From: Rhodoflexus caldus
GTDB taxonomy: Bacteria; Bacteroidota; Bacteroidia; Cytophagales; Thermoflexibacteraceae
NCBI RefSeq assembly: GCF_021206925.1
Contig: NZ_JAJPRF010000002.1
Span: 310,001 to 374,000, forward strand
Reading direction: 5' to 3'
Length of the DNA: 64,000 nt
Under the pieces are notes generated by a model. That model ran no database searches, was not told the DNA's origin, and saw only the letters and a list, made by a program, of their open reading frames with translations. A program made the position numbers and the translations under genes. Of this stretch, positions 52,337-63,349 are shown in pieces (position 1 is the first letter of the stretch; every line of letters starts with the position of its first letter).

Positions 52337-52951
52337 ATGAAAGGTAAAGTTTTACTGCTGACAACCCTATTACTGGGGCTGGCCTCCATGGGATGGACAC
52401 AGCGCACGGGCGGCCTGCAACCCGGTGATGACGCTTCCGACTTTCGCTTAAAAAATATTGACAGCCAGATGGTTTCATTGGCAGACTACAAGCAGGCAAA
52501 AGGCTTTATTATCGTTTTTACCTGCAATCATTGCCCGTTTGCCAAACTGTACGAAGACCGCATTATAGCCCTGCACAATAAATATGCAAGCAAAGGATAT
52601 CCTGTGGTGGCCATCAACCCGAATGATGCGACCAAACAACCGGAAGATAACTTTGAGATGATGGTGCAACGCGCACAAGAAAAGTCATTCCCTTATGTCT
52701 ATCTGCAAGACGAAACACAGGAAGTCGCACGCACCTACGGGGCGGCACGCACGCCTCATGTATGGATTTTACAAAAGCAGGATAACAAACTGAAAGTCAT
52801 GTATGTAGGCGGCATAGACAATAGTCCGGAAGATGCTGCCAACGCCACCGAAAAGTATGTGGAGCGTGCCATTGATGAGTTGCAGGCAGGCCGCGTGGTC
52901 AGCAAAGCCACTACAAAGGCCATCGGATGTACCATCAAGTGGCGCGAATAA
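52337..52951 (+). CDS. Exported thioredoxin-fold (AhpC/TSA-like) protein
   Basis: A 204-residue protein with a signal peptide (MKGKVLLLTTLLLGLASMGWTQ). The peroxiredoxin/thioredoxin fold (GDDASDFRLKNIDSQMVSL) carries FTCNHCPFAKLYEDR, with Cys63 and Cys66 as the redox pair, and PHVWILQKQDNKLKV near the end. This CNHCP type is common in Bacteroidota and is thought to be a periplasmic thiol-disulfide reductase or peroxidase. The frame is open from 52292, but the ATG at 52337 gives the signal peptide at the N-terminus. It converges on the phosphosugar mutase gene. Confidence 0.8.
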   Translation: MKGKVLLLTTLLLGLASMGWTQRTGGLQPGDDASDFRLKNIDSQMVSLADYKQAKGFIIVFTCNHCPFAKLYEDRIIALHNKYASKGYPVVAINPNDATKQPEDNFEMMVQRAQEKSFPYVYLQDETQEVARTYGAARTPHVWILQKQDNKLKVMYVGGIDNSPEDAANATEKYVERAIDELQAGRVVSKATTKAIGCTIKWRE

Positions 52952-52980
52952 TCACCGCACAGTCAAGGTTTTACAAGTAT

Positions 52981-53014
52981 CGGAGGTGCAGCAAGTTTAC
53001 CCGTTGCACCTCCG
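52981..53014. terminator. Hairpin between convergent genes
   Basis: CGGAGGTGCA and TGCACCTCCG form a perfect 10-base stem around a 14-base loop. There is no T-run on either strand, so it is a bidirectional hairpin rather than a canonical terminator. Confidence 0.5.
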
Positions 53015-53031
53015 ACTCTGATACAGTCGGC

Positions 53032-54750
53032 CTATTTCAGTTGCATTTCTTCCACAATGCGGGCTATTTTGTCTTTTAATTGCTGCTCTGTGGTATCAAA
53101 CATTGCCTTGTCGGTCAGTTGGGTATTAACGCTGAAATAGAACTTTATTTTAGGTTCAGTACCCGAAGGACGCGCAGAGATTTTGCAGCCGTCGGCTGTG
53201 TAAAACTGCAATACATCACTCTTAGCCAATGTAATAGGCTTTTCTGTTCCATTCAGCAAATCGTATTCTTTTTGCGCTTCATAGTCCAGCATACGGGTTA
53301 CAGGGCTGCCGTCAATGGTTTTGGGCGGATTGTTGCGCCAGTTTTGCATCATGGCCTTAATTTCTTCGGCACCGCTTTTGCCTTTTTTGGTTAGAGAAAC
53401 TAATCCTTCATAGAAAAAGCCGTAGTGCATGTAGTTGTCGAGCAGCATATCAAACAAACTCATGCCCTTGTCTTTGGCATAGGCGCATAACTCCGCCAAC
53501 ATTCCGCAGGAAGCAATAGCATCTTTATCGCGCACTGCGTCGCCAATCATATAGCCATAGCTTTCTTCGCCGCCGGCAATAAATTTTTCAACACCTTCTT
53601 TTTCGCGAATCAACTGGGCAATGTATTTAAAGCCTGTCAGCGTATTGTAGCACTTAACGCCGTTGGCTTCTGCCATGCGGTCTATCAGCTCGGAGGTTAC
53701 GATGGTTTTGATAATCATCTGATTACCGTCAATTTTTCCGGCATTTTTCCATGCCTGAATCATATAGCCGATGAGCAGACTGCCTGTTTGGTTGCCGTTG
53801 AGTAATACCCATTCTCCCTTATGATTTTTCACACCGATACCCACGCGGTCGGCATCAGGGTCGGTTGCCATTACAATATCCGCATCAATGGCTTTGGCTT
53901 TGGCAAGCGCCAGACTCATGGCTTCCTGCTCTTCCGGATTCGGATAAATTACCGTCGGGAAATTGCCGTCGGGTGTTGCCTGCTCTTCTACTATGTGCAC
54001 ATTGGTAAAGCCCATTTTTTCTAACAGCTTAGGCACAAGGGTAATGCCTGTACCGTGGATGGGTGAAAATACGATTTTCAAATCGCGATGGCGGGCAATG
54101 GCATCTTTTGATATGGACAGTTTTAGTATCTCGTTCAGATAAACTTCGTCCACATCAGCCCCAATCAGTTGAATATTTTCAGGCTTGCCATTGAAATGAA
54201 TGGCATCTACCGATGTGATGGCATTAACTTCTGTAATAATGTTCTTGTCGTGCGGAGGCGTTACCTGTGCACCGTCTGTCCAGTAGGCTTTGTAGCCGTT
54301 GTATTCTTTGGGGTTATGGGAGGCAGTGAGCACAACGCCGCTATGACATCCCAAATGACGGATGGCAAATGACAGTTCGGGTGTAGGCCGCAGAGATTCA
54401 AAGAAGAACACTTTGAAGTCATTGGCAGAGAAAACATCTGCCACTATCTGCGCAAACTCAGGGCTGTTATTGCGGCTGTCATGCGCAATGGCTACTTTAA
54501 TTTGCTCGTTAGGGAATGTTTTTTTCAGATAGTTGGCCAGCCCTTGTGTGGCTGCACCTACTGTATATTTGTTCATGCGGTTAGACCCTACCCCCATGAT
54601 GCCGCGAAGGCCGCCTGTACCGAATTCAAGGTCTCGATAAAACGATTCGGTCAGTTCCTCCTCGCTCATTTGGCGAATAGCGGCTTTGGTTGCTTCGTCA
54701 TAATTTCCTGAAAGCCAAGTGTTTACTTTTTGCTGAATAGTTGCATCCAT
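53032..54750 (-). CDS. Phosphoglucomutase/phosphomannomutase
   Basis: A 572-residue alpha-D-phosphohexomutase. The catalytic phosphoserine is Ser144 in LTASHNPKEYNGYK, the metal loop is ATDPDADRVG, the sugar-binding loop is GGEESYGYMIGD, and the phosphate-binding loop near the end is SARPSGTEPKIKFY. It interconverts hexose 1- and 6-phosphates, feeding nucleotide-sugar and polysaccharide synthesis or glycogen use. The length fits the longer phosphoglucomutase-like (PgcA/PMM2-type) bacterial subgroup. The DinB gene upstream is separated by a strong hairpin at 54781-54813. Confidence 0.92.
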   Translation of the reverse strand: MDATIQQKVNTWLSGNYDEATKAAIRQMSEEELTESFYRDLEFGTGGLRGIMGVGSNRMNKYTVGAATQGLANYLKKTFPNEQIKVAIAHDSRNNSPEFAQIVADVFSANDFKVFFFESLRPTPELSFAIRHLGCHSGVVLTASHNPKEYNGYKAYWTDGAQVTPPHDKNIITEVNAITSVDAIHFNGKPENIQLIGADVDEVYLNEILKLSISKDAIARHRDLKIVFSPIHGTGITLVPKLLEKMGFTNVHIVEEQATPDGNFPTVIYPNPEEQEAMSLALAKAKAIDADIVMATDPDADRVGIGVKNHKGEWVLLNGNQTGSLLIGYMIQAWKNAGKIDGNQMIIKTIVTSELIDRMAEANGVKCYNTLTGFKYIAQLIREKEGVEKFIAGGEESYGYMIGDAVRDKDAIASCGMLAELCAYAKDKGMSLFDMLLDNYMHYGFFYEGLVSLTKKGKSGAEEIKAMMQNWRNNPPKTIDGSPVTRMLDYEAQKEYDLLNGTEKPITLAKSDVLQFYTADGCKISARPSGTEPKIKFYFSVNTQLTDKAMFDTTEQQLKDKIARIVEEMQLK

Positions 54751-54780
54751 ATTAAAGAAGAGTTTGTTGTGCGTAAGATA

Positions 54781-54813
54781 ACACCCTAAGAGTTACAAAA
54801 ACTCTTAGGGTGT
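54781..54813 (-). terminator. Perfect hairpin after the DinB gene
   Basis: ACACCCTAAGAGT and ACTCTTAGGGTGT form a perfect 13-base stem with a 7-base loop. On the minus strand it follows the DinB stop and precedes the mutase. The downstream T-run is weak (TTATCTTA). Confidence 0.5.
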
Positions 54814-54859
54814 TCGGGCGTATAAACATACACAAAAGACTTATGCAAGTCAAGCCTGT

Positions 54860-55348
54860 TTAGCTGTAATCATAAATACTCGGAGGCTTAATTCCTTCCA
54901 TCCGCAAGCAGATGGTCAATTGCCCACGGTGATGGATGGCTTCTTCCTGCAATACATTCAACATTCGCAACGGATTCATGGTAACGCCAAAAGTGGTGGC
55001 GATTGGCTTTACGGCATCTTCCTCGTTCATGGATTCTACAATCTGTTGCAGGTGCGCCTTTACTTTGTTGCCGTAGTCCACAATCTGCGCAGCACTGTGC
55101 ACATCATCCCCGGAGAACGGAATCAGTTGCAAATCTGCTTTATCCATTTGTCCGGTTTTCATGGAATGCCCCACCATTAATGCGGTTTGGTACACATGGA
55201 CGGCAATTTGTTTAAAAGACATGTTGTCGGGAGAGGGTTTCATGTCTAACCTCTCATCGGGCATGGCCGCTACAATCTTGTCAAACGATTTGTAGATATT
55301 ATTAACAAGACGATTGTATGCCTGCTTCACCAATTCAAGTTTTGTCAT
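54860..55348 (-). CDS. DinB family protein
   Basis: A 162-residue four-helix-bundle protein of the DinB/YfiT-like metalloenzyme superfamily. The three metal histidines are visible in order: SFKQIAVHVYQTALM, then the HHRGQLTICLRM segment near the C-terminus with the paired His. Relatives include thiol-S-transferases that use bacillithiol or mycothiol, and proteins of unknown function. A conserved tail (GIKPPSIYDYS) is typical of the Bacteroidota subgroup. It stands between the mutase and gamma-glutamyltransferase genes with its own hairpin downstream. Confidence 0.8.
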   Translation of the reverse strand: MTKLELVKQAYNRLVNNIYKSFDKIVAAMPDERLDMKPSPDNMSFKQIAVHVYQTALMVGHSMKTGQMDKADLQLIPFSGDDVHSAAQIVDYGNKVKAHLQQIVESMNEEDAVKPIATTFGVTMNPLRMLNVLQEEAIHHRGQLTICLRMEGIKPPSIYDYS

Positions 55349-55476
55349 GGTTGTTAAAGTTAATTTCGGAATTCGGATTTGGTATTTTGGATTGAAGCAT
55401 CAGCGAAAACGTCCGTAGATTTGCCTAATTAAACTGCAAGCAGATGTAGACCGCGCGTTTTAATTGGCTCAACCGT

Positions 55477-57198
55477 TTAATAACCGGCAGCGTGTCCGTC
55501 TTTGCGGCTTTCAGAAGCTCCGTAATAGACCTTCTTTTCTGCATCGTACATAATGGCCTGATAGCCACCGTATCCGCCGAAACCGAAGCCTACCTGATGT
55601 CCCATGCGCATCAATTCGCGAATAGTTTCATACGGGAAGCCGCTTTCAAGTGTAATCTGTCCGCCGCGAGGCATACGCGGGTCTGCACCGGTAGGGTCTG
55701 TGCTGCCGATGTGGTCTATTCGGGGCGCATCCCCTGCTTCCTGCAAACCCATGCCAAAGTCAATCAGGTTCATGGCTATCAGCGTATGGCCAATTGGCTG
55801 GTAGTCGCCGCCCATAACGCCATAGCTAACCCATGGTTTGCCGTTTTTGGTAATAAAGGCCGGAATAATGGTATGGAACGGGCGCTTGCCGGGTGCGTAG
55901 GCATTGGCGTGGTTTTCATCGAGGTTAAACAATTCGCCCCGGTCTTGCAACATGAAGCCTAAACCGGGAGGCACCATGCCGCTGCCCATGCCGCGATAAT
56001 TACTCTGAATGAATGACACCATGTTGCCTTCTTTGTCGGCAGTAGTCAGGTAGATTGTTTCTTGTGCAAATCCTTCGCCGGCCTGAAAATTATAGCTGGC
56101 GCGGTTGGGGTTAATCAGTTTGCGGCGCTCTGCTGCATACTCTTTGCTAATCAACTGTTTTACAGGTATTTTGGCAAATGCAGGGTCAGCATAATAACGT
56201 GCGCGGTCTTCAAAAACCAGTTTTTTGGCTTCCGTTACCAAATGAATGTGCTCAGGGCTGCCAAATTGGATTTTGCTGAAATCAAAACCTTCCAAAATAT
56301 TCAGCATTTGCAATACGGCAATGCCTTGGCCGTTGGGTGGCAATTCCCATACATCATAGCCGCGGTAATTGGTGCTTACGGGTTCTACCCAATCGCTTGT
56401 ATGAGAGGCCAAATCTTCTACACTCAAAAAACCTCCCTGTTCCTGAATAAATTTGGCCATGGTTTGAGCGATGGCTCCTTTGTAGAAAGCATCGCGACCG
56501 CCTTTGGCTATTTGGCGCAAGGTGTTGGCAAGGGCCGGATTTTTGAATACATCGCCTTTTTGGAGGGGTTTACCGCCCGGCATGTAGGTTTCCGTAAAGT
56601 TGGGATATTTCGGGTTATTGCCGAATCGAGCAGCCGCCCCTTGCAAATAGTAGGCAATCAATTCGGTTACAGGAAAGCCGTTTTCGGCATAGCTGATGGC
56701 AGGGGCTAAGATGTTCTCCATCTTCATTTTGCCGAATCTGCCGTGCAGCATAAACCAACCGTCCACACAACCCGGTACACTTACGGGCAGTGGCCCGTAG
56801 GAAGGGATACTTTTATAGCCGTTCTTTTTGAAATATTCCATTGTAAGCCCTTTGGGAGAGCGTCCGCTGGCATTCAAACCGTATAATTTCTGCGTTTTGG
56901 CATCCCACACAATGGCGTAAAGGTCGCCGCCGATACCTGAGCCTGTGGGTTCCATCAAGCCGATGGCTGCGTTAGCCGCAATAGCCGCATCAATGGCATT
57001 GCCGCCGCTTTTCAGGATGTCCAACCCGACTTGTGTGGCAAGCGGATGACTGGTTGCTACCATGCCGTTTTGTGCAATAACTTCCGAACGGGTGGCAAAA
57101 GTTTTCCCTGTAATGCGGTCTTGCGCCTGTACAGGCATGGCAAATGAGGTTGCCAAACAAGAAAAGGTAACTCCCAGTAGTAAGTTTTTCATTTTCAT
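55477..57198 (-). CDS. ggt: Gamma-glutamyltransferase
   Basis: A 573-residue Ntn-hydrolase precursor with a signal peptide (LLLGVTFSCLATSFAMPVQAQ). Features are MVATSHPLATQVGLDILKSGGNAIDAA near the N-terminus, GSGIGGDLYAIVWD, and the autoprocessing site: Thr381 of ETIYLTTADKEGN aligns with the catalytic nucleophile that starts the small subunit. The residues after it are Ile-Tyr instead of the usual Thr-His, as in YwrD-like members. GSGMVPPGLGFMLQDRG and PFHTIIPAF complete the active site. It cleaves or transfers the gamma-glutamyl group of glutathione or related peptides in the periplasm. It is 19 bases downstream of the GAF sensor gene, probably in one operon. Confidence 0.9.
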   Translation of the reverse strand: MKMKNLLLGVTFSCLATSFAMPVQAQDRITGKTFATRSEVIAQNGMVATSHPLATQVGLDILKSGGNAIDAAIAANAAIGLMEPTGSGIGGDLYAIVWDAKTQKLYGLNASGRSPKGLTMEYFKKNGYKSIPSYGPLPVSVPGCVDGWFMLHGRFGKMKMENILAPAISYAENGFPVTELIAYYLQGAAARFGNNPKYPNFTETYMPGGKPLQKGDVFKNPALANTLRQIAKGGRDAFYKGAIAQTMAKFIQEQGGFLSVEDLASHTSDWVEPVSTNYRGYDVWELPPNGQGIAVLQMLNILEGFDFSKIQFGSPEHIHLVTEAKKLVFEDRARYYADPAFAKIPVKQLISKEYAAERRKLINPNRASYNFQAGEGFAQETIYLTTADKEGNMVSFIQSNYRGMGSGMVPPGLGFMLQDRGELFNLDENHANAYAPGKRPFHTIIPAFITKNGKPWVSYGVMGGDYQPIGHTLIAMNLIDFGMGLQEAGDAPRIDHIGSTDPTGADPRMPRGGQITLESGFPYETIRELMRMGHQVGFGFGGYGGYQAIMYDAEKKVYYGASESRKDGHAAGY

Positions 57199-57217
57199 AA
57201 GAGAACAAACAACGGTT

Positions 57218-58939
57218 TTAGGAATGAATTTTTGCAGTAAGTTGTTCGATGATATGTTCTTTTTCCAGAATAATTTTTTGAAGCCTCTGCTGTTCTGCTC
57301 TTAGTTTTTCTTCGGCAATAAGTTTTGCCTGCTCCAACTCCTCAAACTGATTGAAAAGTTCGGTTTGCGAGCGCATCATTTCTTCCTGCGTGGCGGTCAG
57401 TTCCTCCATGTTCTGACGCATTTCCTCTTCGCGTGAACGAAGGTCTTCGGCCAACATCTGGCTTTGTTCCAACAAGCGGCTGTTCGTTTCAAAATTTTGG
57501 ATAGACTCTACGGTAGCTGCAAACAGGGTGCATACTTTTTCCATCAAGTCTATCTGATGCTCCTCAAAAGGTCTTACGGAAGCAATTTCCAGCACGCCCA
57601 GCGTTTTGTTGTTCAGCTTGATGGGAACATAGGCTGCTGCAGTTGGCTCTATATCGCCAATACCTGCCGGAATCGTGAAAAAGTTTTGGGGAGTGGTTCG
57701 GATAACAATTGTTTCTCCTTCCAGATAACACTGTCCGCACAACCCTTCACCCGGAGCGATGGTTTTTTGTAAACTCTTATCGCGGCCGTAGGCATAAGCA
57801 GCCGTCAGAGCCAAGTGGTGCTTTTCTTCGCCTGCATTTTGCGCCAGATAAATCCCCCCTACTTGTGCATGTAGCTCGGCAACCATCAATTGCAGGAAGC
57901 TGCGTGCGTGCATCTGAGCCGTCTTGGTATTGTCGCGCAGCAACTCGGAGAATCGGGCGGTAGTCTCGTTAGCCCAATTGCGCTTGCTGTCTCTGATGGC
58001 CAATTCGCGAAGAGCATCGCGCATTTTTAAAAGCGACGACGAATAGTGGTCGTCATCATTAAATTTCTCTAAATCAACATCATATTTGCCCTGACCAAGT
58101 GCATCTACAAAATGAACGGTTTGGACGAGTTTGTCCGTAATTTGGTCTGATATTTTATCCAATATTTTCAATTCGTTGCGCAACAAATCCGTGTTGTCTT
58201 TCACAAGTTTTCCCGTCAAAATATTGCGGAGTTTGTTGTACACTTTGCCGATGGAAAAATTTACACGCCGCGTGAGCAGATACCAGAATAAAACGATTAT
58301 GGTTAATGTGATGAAGAAAATAATGGTGTTCAGATCACCGGAGGTGCTAATCATAGTACTTTGTTCTTCCAATAATACCAGCCTCCTGTCATCTACATAG
58401 TTTTTACCCAAATTGAAATAAAGCAATTTGAGCAATGCGGGCTCAATCTCATCCTCGATTTTGCTCAGGTAAATCTCCTCATAAATTTGCTTGCGCTGTT
58501 CATAGCTTATGGAATCCGCATCGGCCTTTGCAAACATTTGCAAACCCTTATTCTCGAAGTCCTGAATAATAATCGCAAGCGAATCGGTAACGATTTTACT
58601 TTCAACCAAATCAAGCGAATCAAAGTTGAGCGCAATACTCTTTTGCAAATCGGTCATATTCAGAATATTACGCTTGAAACGTGCCTGCCACGACTGCCTG
58701 TCATCTTGCATGAATCCTTGCATCAAATGCATCAGCGACAACTTGGCACTGTTAAATTCTGTCTCGATGTCTTTCAGGTTTGCTCTGATATTATTCAGCA
58801 GGCGCAACTGGTTTGCCTGTGTTTGTAAAGTGGCAGTAGAAAAAATGACAATGCCAAACCTGATGATATTAAACGTTAGCAGCAGCGTAAATACAAGGTT
58901 TAGTTGCCCCTTAAAACTTGCCAGATTGAAGAAGCGCAT
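57218..58939 (-). CDS. Membrane-anchored GAF-domain sensor without output domain
   Basis: Starting at the ATG at 58939 the protein has 573 residues. A membrane helix (about 12-35) is followed by a periplasmic helical sensor of about 180 residues, a second membrane helix (TIIFFITLTIIVLFWYLL), and a HAMP-like linker. A GAF domain (about 340-510) has AGEEKHHLALTAAYAYGR, GEGLCGQCYLEGETIVIRTTP and LGVLEIASVRP. The C-terminus is a coiled coil with REEEMRQNMEELTATQEEM, a pattern frequent in Bacteroidota sensors. No histidine kinase, GGDEF or methyl-accepting output is present. An extension to 59014 would leave 4 bases to the hldD start and is less likely. Confidence 0.75.
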   Translation of the reverse strand: MRFFNLASFKGQLNLVFTLLLTFNIIRFGIVIFSTATLQTQANQLRLLNNIRANLKDIETEFNSAKLSLMHLMQGFMQDDRQSWQARFKRNILNMTDLQKSIALNFDSLDLVESKIVTDSLAIIIQDFENKGLQMFAKADADSISYEQRKQIYEEIYLSKIEDEIEPALLKLLYFNLGKNYVDDRRLVLLEEQSTMISTSGDLNTIIFFITLTIIVLFWYLLTRRVNFSIGKVYNKLRNILTGKLVKDNTDLLRNELKILDKISDQITDKLVQTVHFVDALGQGKYDVDLEKFNDDDHYSSSLLKMRDALRELAIRDSKRNWANETTARFSELLRDNTKTAQMHARSFLQLMVAELHAQVGGIYLAQNAGEEKHHLALTAAYAYGRDKSLQKTIAPGEGLCGQCYLEGETIVIRTTPQNFFTIPAGIGDIEPTAAAYVPIKLNNKTLGVLEIASVRPFEEHQIDLMEKVCTLFAATVESIQNFETNSRLLEQSQMLAEDLRSREEEMRQNMEELTATQEEMMRSQTELFNQFEELEQAKLIAEEKLRAEQQRLQKIILEKEHIIEQLTAKIHS

Positions 58940-59018
58940 AAATGATTTGCTGATTAAGGCCTTAAATCTAAGCCTAAAATTGGATATTTGCTCACTTGAA
59001 GTAAAACTGAACAAAATT

Positions 59019-59990
59019 ATGTCCTACATAGTAGTAACCGGTGCGGCAGGTTTCATCGGCAGTTGCTTGATTGCGGAGTTGAATCGGGCAGGCCATGACA
59101 GCATTGTTGCCGTTGACCTTTTTGATAATCCGGAAAAAAATAAAAACCTGATAGGCAAGCAGATATCTCATCGCATTGAAAGAACCGTTTTCCCCGAATG
59201 GCTGACCGTAAATGCTGCTCATATTAGTTGCGTGTATCACATAGGTGCTCGGACAGATACCACCGAGTTTAATTACCGCATTCTGGAACAACTCAATGTT
59301 ACTTACAGCCAGCAATTGTGGCGGATATGCGCAAAACACGATATTCCGTTGGTTTATGCTTCCTCGGCTGCCACCTACGGCTTAGGCGAAATCGGCTACA
59401 AAGACGACGAAAATATTATCAACCAATTAAAGCCACTCAATCCCTACGGAGATTCTAAAAACAATTTTGACAAATGGGCAATTGCACAGCCTGAAAAACC
59501 ATCTTTTTGGTACGGTTTGAAGTTTTTCAATGTGTACGGCCCTAACGAATATCATAAAGGCCGCATGGCTTCGGTAATTTTTCATGCCTACAACCAAATC
59601 AGACAAACAGGTGGCATGAAACTGTTTCGCTCGCACAACCCGCAATACAAAGACGGCGAACAGCTGCGCGACTTTATTTACGTGAAAGATGTTATCAATA
59701 TTTGCCGTTTTCTAATGGACAACAAGCCTAAATCGGGGCTTTACAACGTAGGCACAGGCAAAGCACGCACCTTTTTGGATTTGGCAAAAGCAACCTTTGC
59801 GGCAATGAACGTACCTGAAAACATCAGCTTCATTGATACACCCGAAGATATCCGCGACAAGTACCAATATTTTACCCAAGCCGATATGACCAAACTGTTA
59901 TCCGTAGGCTACTCACAGCCGTTTTACAGTCTCGAGGCGGGTGTAACAGAGTACGTGCAGGAATTTTTAATGAAAAACCGTTACTTTTAG
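59019..59990 (+). CDS. hldD: ADP-L-glycero-D-manno-heptose 6-epimerase
   Basis: A 323-residue extended SDR with VVTGAAGFIGS at the NADP site, HIGARTDTTE (the signature loop of HldD), LVYASSAATYG, catalytic Tyr and Lys in NPYGDSKNNFD, and NVYGPNEYHKGRMASV near the C-terminal substrate domain. It epimerises ADP-D-glycero- to ADP-L-glycero-D-manno-heptose for lipopolysaccharide core synthesis in the cytoplasm. The ATG at 59019 fits the family; the frame is open to 58626 only because it overlaps the divergent sensor gene. The other heptose genes are not in the window. The hydrolase gene starts 23 bases downstream. Confidence 0.93.
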   Translation: MSYIVVTGAAGFIGSCLIAELNRAGHDSIVAVDLFDNPEKNKNLIGKQISHRIERTVFPEWLTVNAAHISCVYHIGARTDTTEFNYRILEQLNVTYSQQLWRICAKHDIPLVYASSAATYGLGEIGYKDDENIINQLKPLNPYGDSKNNFDKWAIAQPEKPSFWYGLKFFNVYGPNEYHKGRMASVIFHAYNQIRQTGGMKLFRSHNPQYKDGEQLRDFIYVKDVINICRFLMDNKPKSGLYNVGTGKARTFLDLAKATFAAMNVPENISFIDTPEDIRDKYQYFTQADMTKLLSVGYSQPFYSLEAGVTEYVQEFLMKNRYF

Positions 59991-60013
59991 TCATCAAATT
60001 AACCTACAAACAT

Positions 60014-60805
60014 ATGCCGATAGCACAGGTAAACGGAACAGAAATTTACTACGAAATACACGGCAACGGCCCGGAGACCATTGTTTTCTCGCACGGTTTG
60101 CTTTGGAGCGGGGAAATGTTTCGCGAACAGGTACGCCACCTGAAAGACCGCTACACCTGCATCACTTACGACCACCGCGGGCAAGGGCGCAGCGCCGACA
60201 GCAAGACACCGTTTGACATGGAGACCCTCTACAACGATGCCGTAGCACTGTTGTTGCACCTCCAATGCACACCGTGTCATTTTGCGGGGCTTTCTATGGG
60301 AGGATTTATTGCCATGCGTTTGGCAGCCCGCCGCCCCGACCTGCTCAAAAGTTGCATTCTGATGGAAACTTCTGCCGACGAAGAACCGAACAAATTCAAA
60401 TACACGCTGCTCAATACCATTGTCAAATTATTTGGCGTAAAGGCTGTTACGTCCAAAGTGATGCCCATTATGTTCGGGCAGTCGTTCCTCAAAGACCCAC
60501 AAAAAGCAGGGCTTCGTGCCGAATGGACGGACAAACTGGAAGCCAACAGAAAAAGCATTACCCGCTCCGTGGAGGCTGTTATCAGCAGGCGCGCTGTTTT
60601 TGACGAGTTGAAGCGCATTCAGTTGCCCGTACTGATTTTGGTAGGCGATGAAGACGTTGCTACCGTACCGGAGAAAGCAGAACGCATCAAAAGTCAGATT
60701 CCGCAAGCAAAACTCTACCGCATACCCGCTGCCGGTCATACATCAACCGTAGAAGCGCCCGAAGAGGTAAATCGCCGATTGGATGAGTTTCTGCAAAACC
60801 TCTGA
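60014..60805 (+). CDS. Alpha/beta hydrolase
   Basis: A 263-residue alpha/beta-hydrolase fold protein. The nucleophile is Ser94 in FAGLSMGGF, the acid is probably the Asp in VGDEDVATVP, and the His is in AGHTSTVEAP near the C-terminus. The oxyanion HG motif is in SHGLLWSGEMF, and DHRGQGRS follows. The sequence resembles 3-oxoadipate enol-lactonase and other carboxylic ester hydrolases, but the substrate is open. It has no signal peptide and is cytosolic. It is 23 bases after hldD and 43 bases before the small membrane protein gene. Confidence 0.85.
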   Translation: MPIAQVNGTEIYYEIHGNGPETIVFSHGLLWSGEMFREQVRHLKDRYTCITYDHRGQGRSADSKTPFDMETLYNDAVALLLHLQCTPCHFAGLSMGGFIAMRLAARRPDLLKSCILMETSADEEPNKFKYTLLNTIVKLFGVKAVTSKVMPIMFGQSFLKDPQKAGLRAEWTDKLEANRKSITRSVEAVISRRAVFDELKRIQLPVLILVGDEDVATVPEKAERIKSQIPQAKLYRIPAAGHTSTVEAPEEVNRRLDEFLQNL

Positions 60806-60848
60806 CCATGTTTTGCGTACAAACCATTAAACTTAAACTTTACGCAAA

Positions 60849-61184
60849 ATGTCTGCTATCATTAATTTTTTGGTTTATGCTGCGGCTGTTTACATAACGG
60901 CCTTTATTGTGCCGGGTATCAAAATCAAGAGTTTTGGCACGGCCGTTATTGCGGGGCTTCTGCTCATTTTAGCACGATACACCATCGAGCCCATTCTCGT
61001 ACTGCTTACGCTCCCCGTAACAATACTCACGCTTGGGCTTTTCCTGATTGTGATTAACGCATTTATTGTCCAAATTGTGGCTGCCGTTTTGGATGATTTC
61101 AAGGTAGAAGGGTTTATTCCCGCCATCATTTACAGCATCGCACTTTCGGTAGTAGGCACCGTTTTACAGTGGATTTTCCAATAA
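60849..61184 (+). CDS. Phage-holin-4-like small membrane protein
   Basis: A 111-residue protein with four predicted membrane helices (INFLVYAAAVYITAFIVPGI, TAVIAGLLLILARYTI, LVLLTLPVTILTLGLFLIV and IPAIIYSIALSVVGTVLQWI). It matches the phage_holin_4_2/YvlD type of small membrane proteins, which are widespread in bacteria outside prophages. The PVTILTLGLFLIVINA stretch is the family hallmark. No function is known and there are no phage genes around it. A hairpin follows 9 bases after the stop. Confidence 0.8.
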   Translation: MSAIINFLVYAAAVYITAFIVPGIKIKSFGTAVIAGLLLILARYTIEPILVLLTLPVTILTLGLFLIVINAFIVQIVAAVLDDFKVEGFIPAIIYSIALSVVGTVLQWIFQ

Positions 61185-61193
61185 AAAATTAAC

Positions 61194-61227
61194 GGCGGCA
61201 ACATGGATAAAAGTCTGTGTTGCCGCC
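61194..61227 (+). terminator. Hairpin after the holin-like gene
   Basis: GGCGGCAACA and TGTTGCCGCC form a perfect 10-base stem with a 14-base loop, 9 bases after the stop. It is not followed by a T-run. Confidence 0.5.
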
Positions 61228-61234
61228 TGAATCA

Positions 61235-61266
61235 TTTGTCCGACAGCCATTTTTTGCGTAATTTCG
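61235..61266 (+). promoter_or_regulatory. gyrB promoter (TTTG-N20-TAATTTCG)
   Basis: A -33 TTTG (61235-61238) and, 20 bases later, TAATTTCG (one mismatch to TAnnTTTG) lie 24 bases before the gyrB ATG. Both boxes and the spacing fit the Bacteroidota consensus, the best-formed promoter in the window. Confidence 0.55.
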
Positions 61267-61284
61267 CAGGTAATTTTTATCTGA

Positions 61285-63264
<1,980 letters not shown>

Positions 63265-63289
63265 AAAAAATCCACATACATCCGATATT

Positions 63290-63325
63290 CAGCCCTTGTC
63301 GTTCACATGAATACGCCAAGGGCTG
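63290..63325 (+). terminator. gyrB terminator
   Basis: CAGCCCTTG and CAAGGGCTG form a perfect 9-base stem with an 18-base loop, followed by TTTAATTGT, 25 bases after the gyrB stop. Confidence 0.6.
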
Positions 63326-63349
63326 TTTAATTGTAAAAAAATTGTGCTT

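Noticed and set aside
54814-54859. Possible third copy of the intergenic element near the DinB gene
   Set aside because: Only short shared pieces (ACAAAAG, TGCAAG) occur, in a different spacing, so similarity is not supported.
58626-59018. N-terminal extension of HldD
   Set aside because: The extension overlaps the divergent sensor gene and precedes the SDR start MSYIVVTGAAGFIG, so the true start is 59019.
60849-61184. Phage holin as a sign of a prophage
   Set aside because: The family is widespread on ordinary chromosomes and no other phage genes are present.
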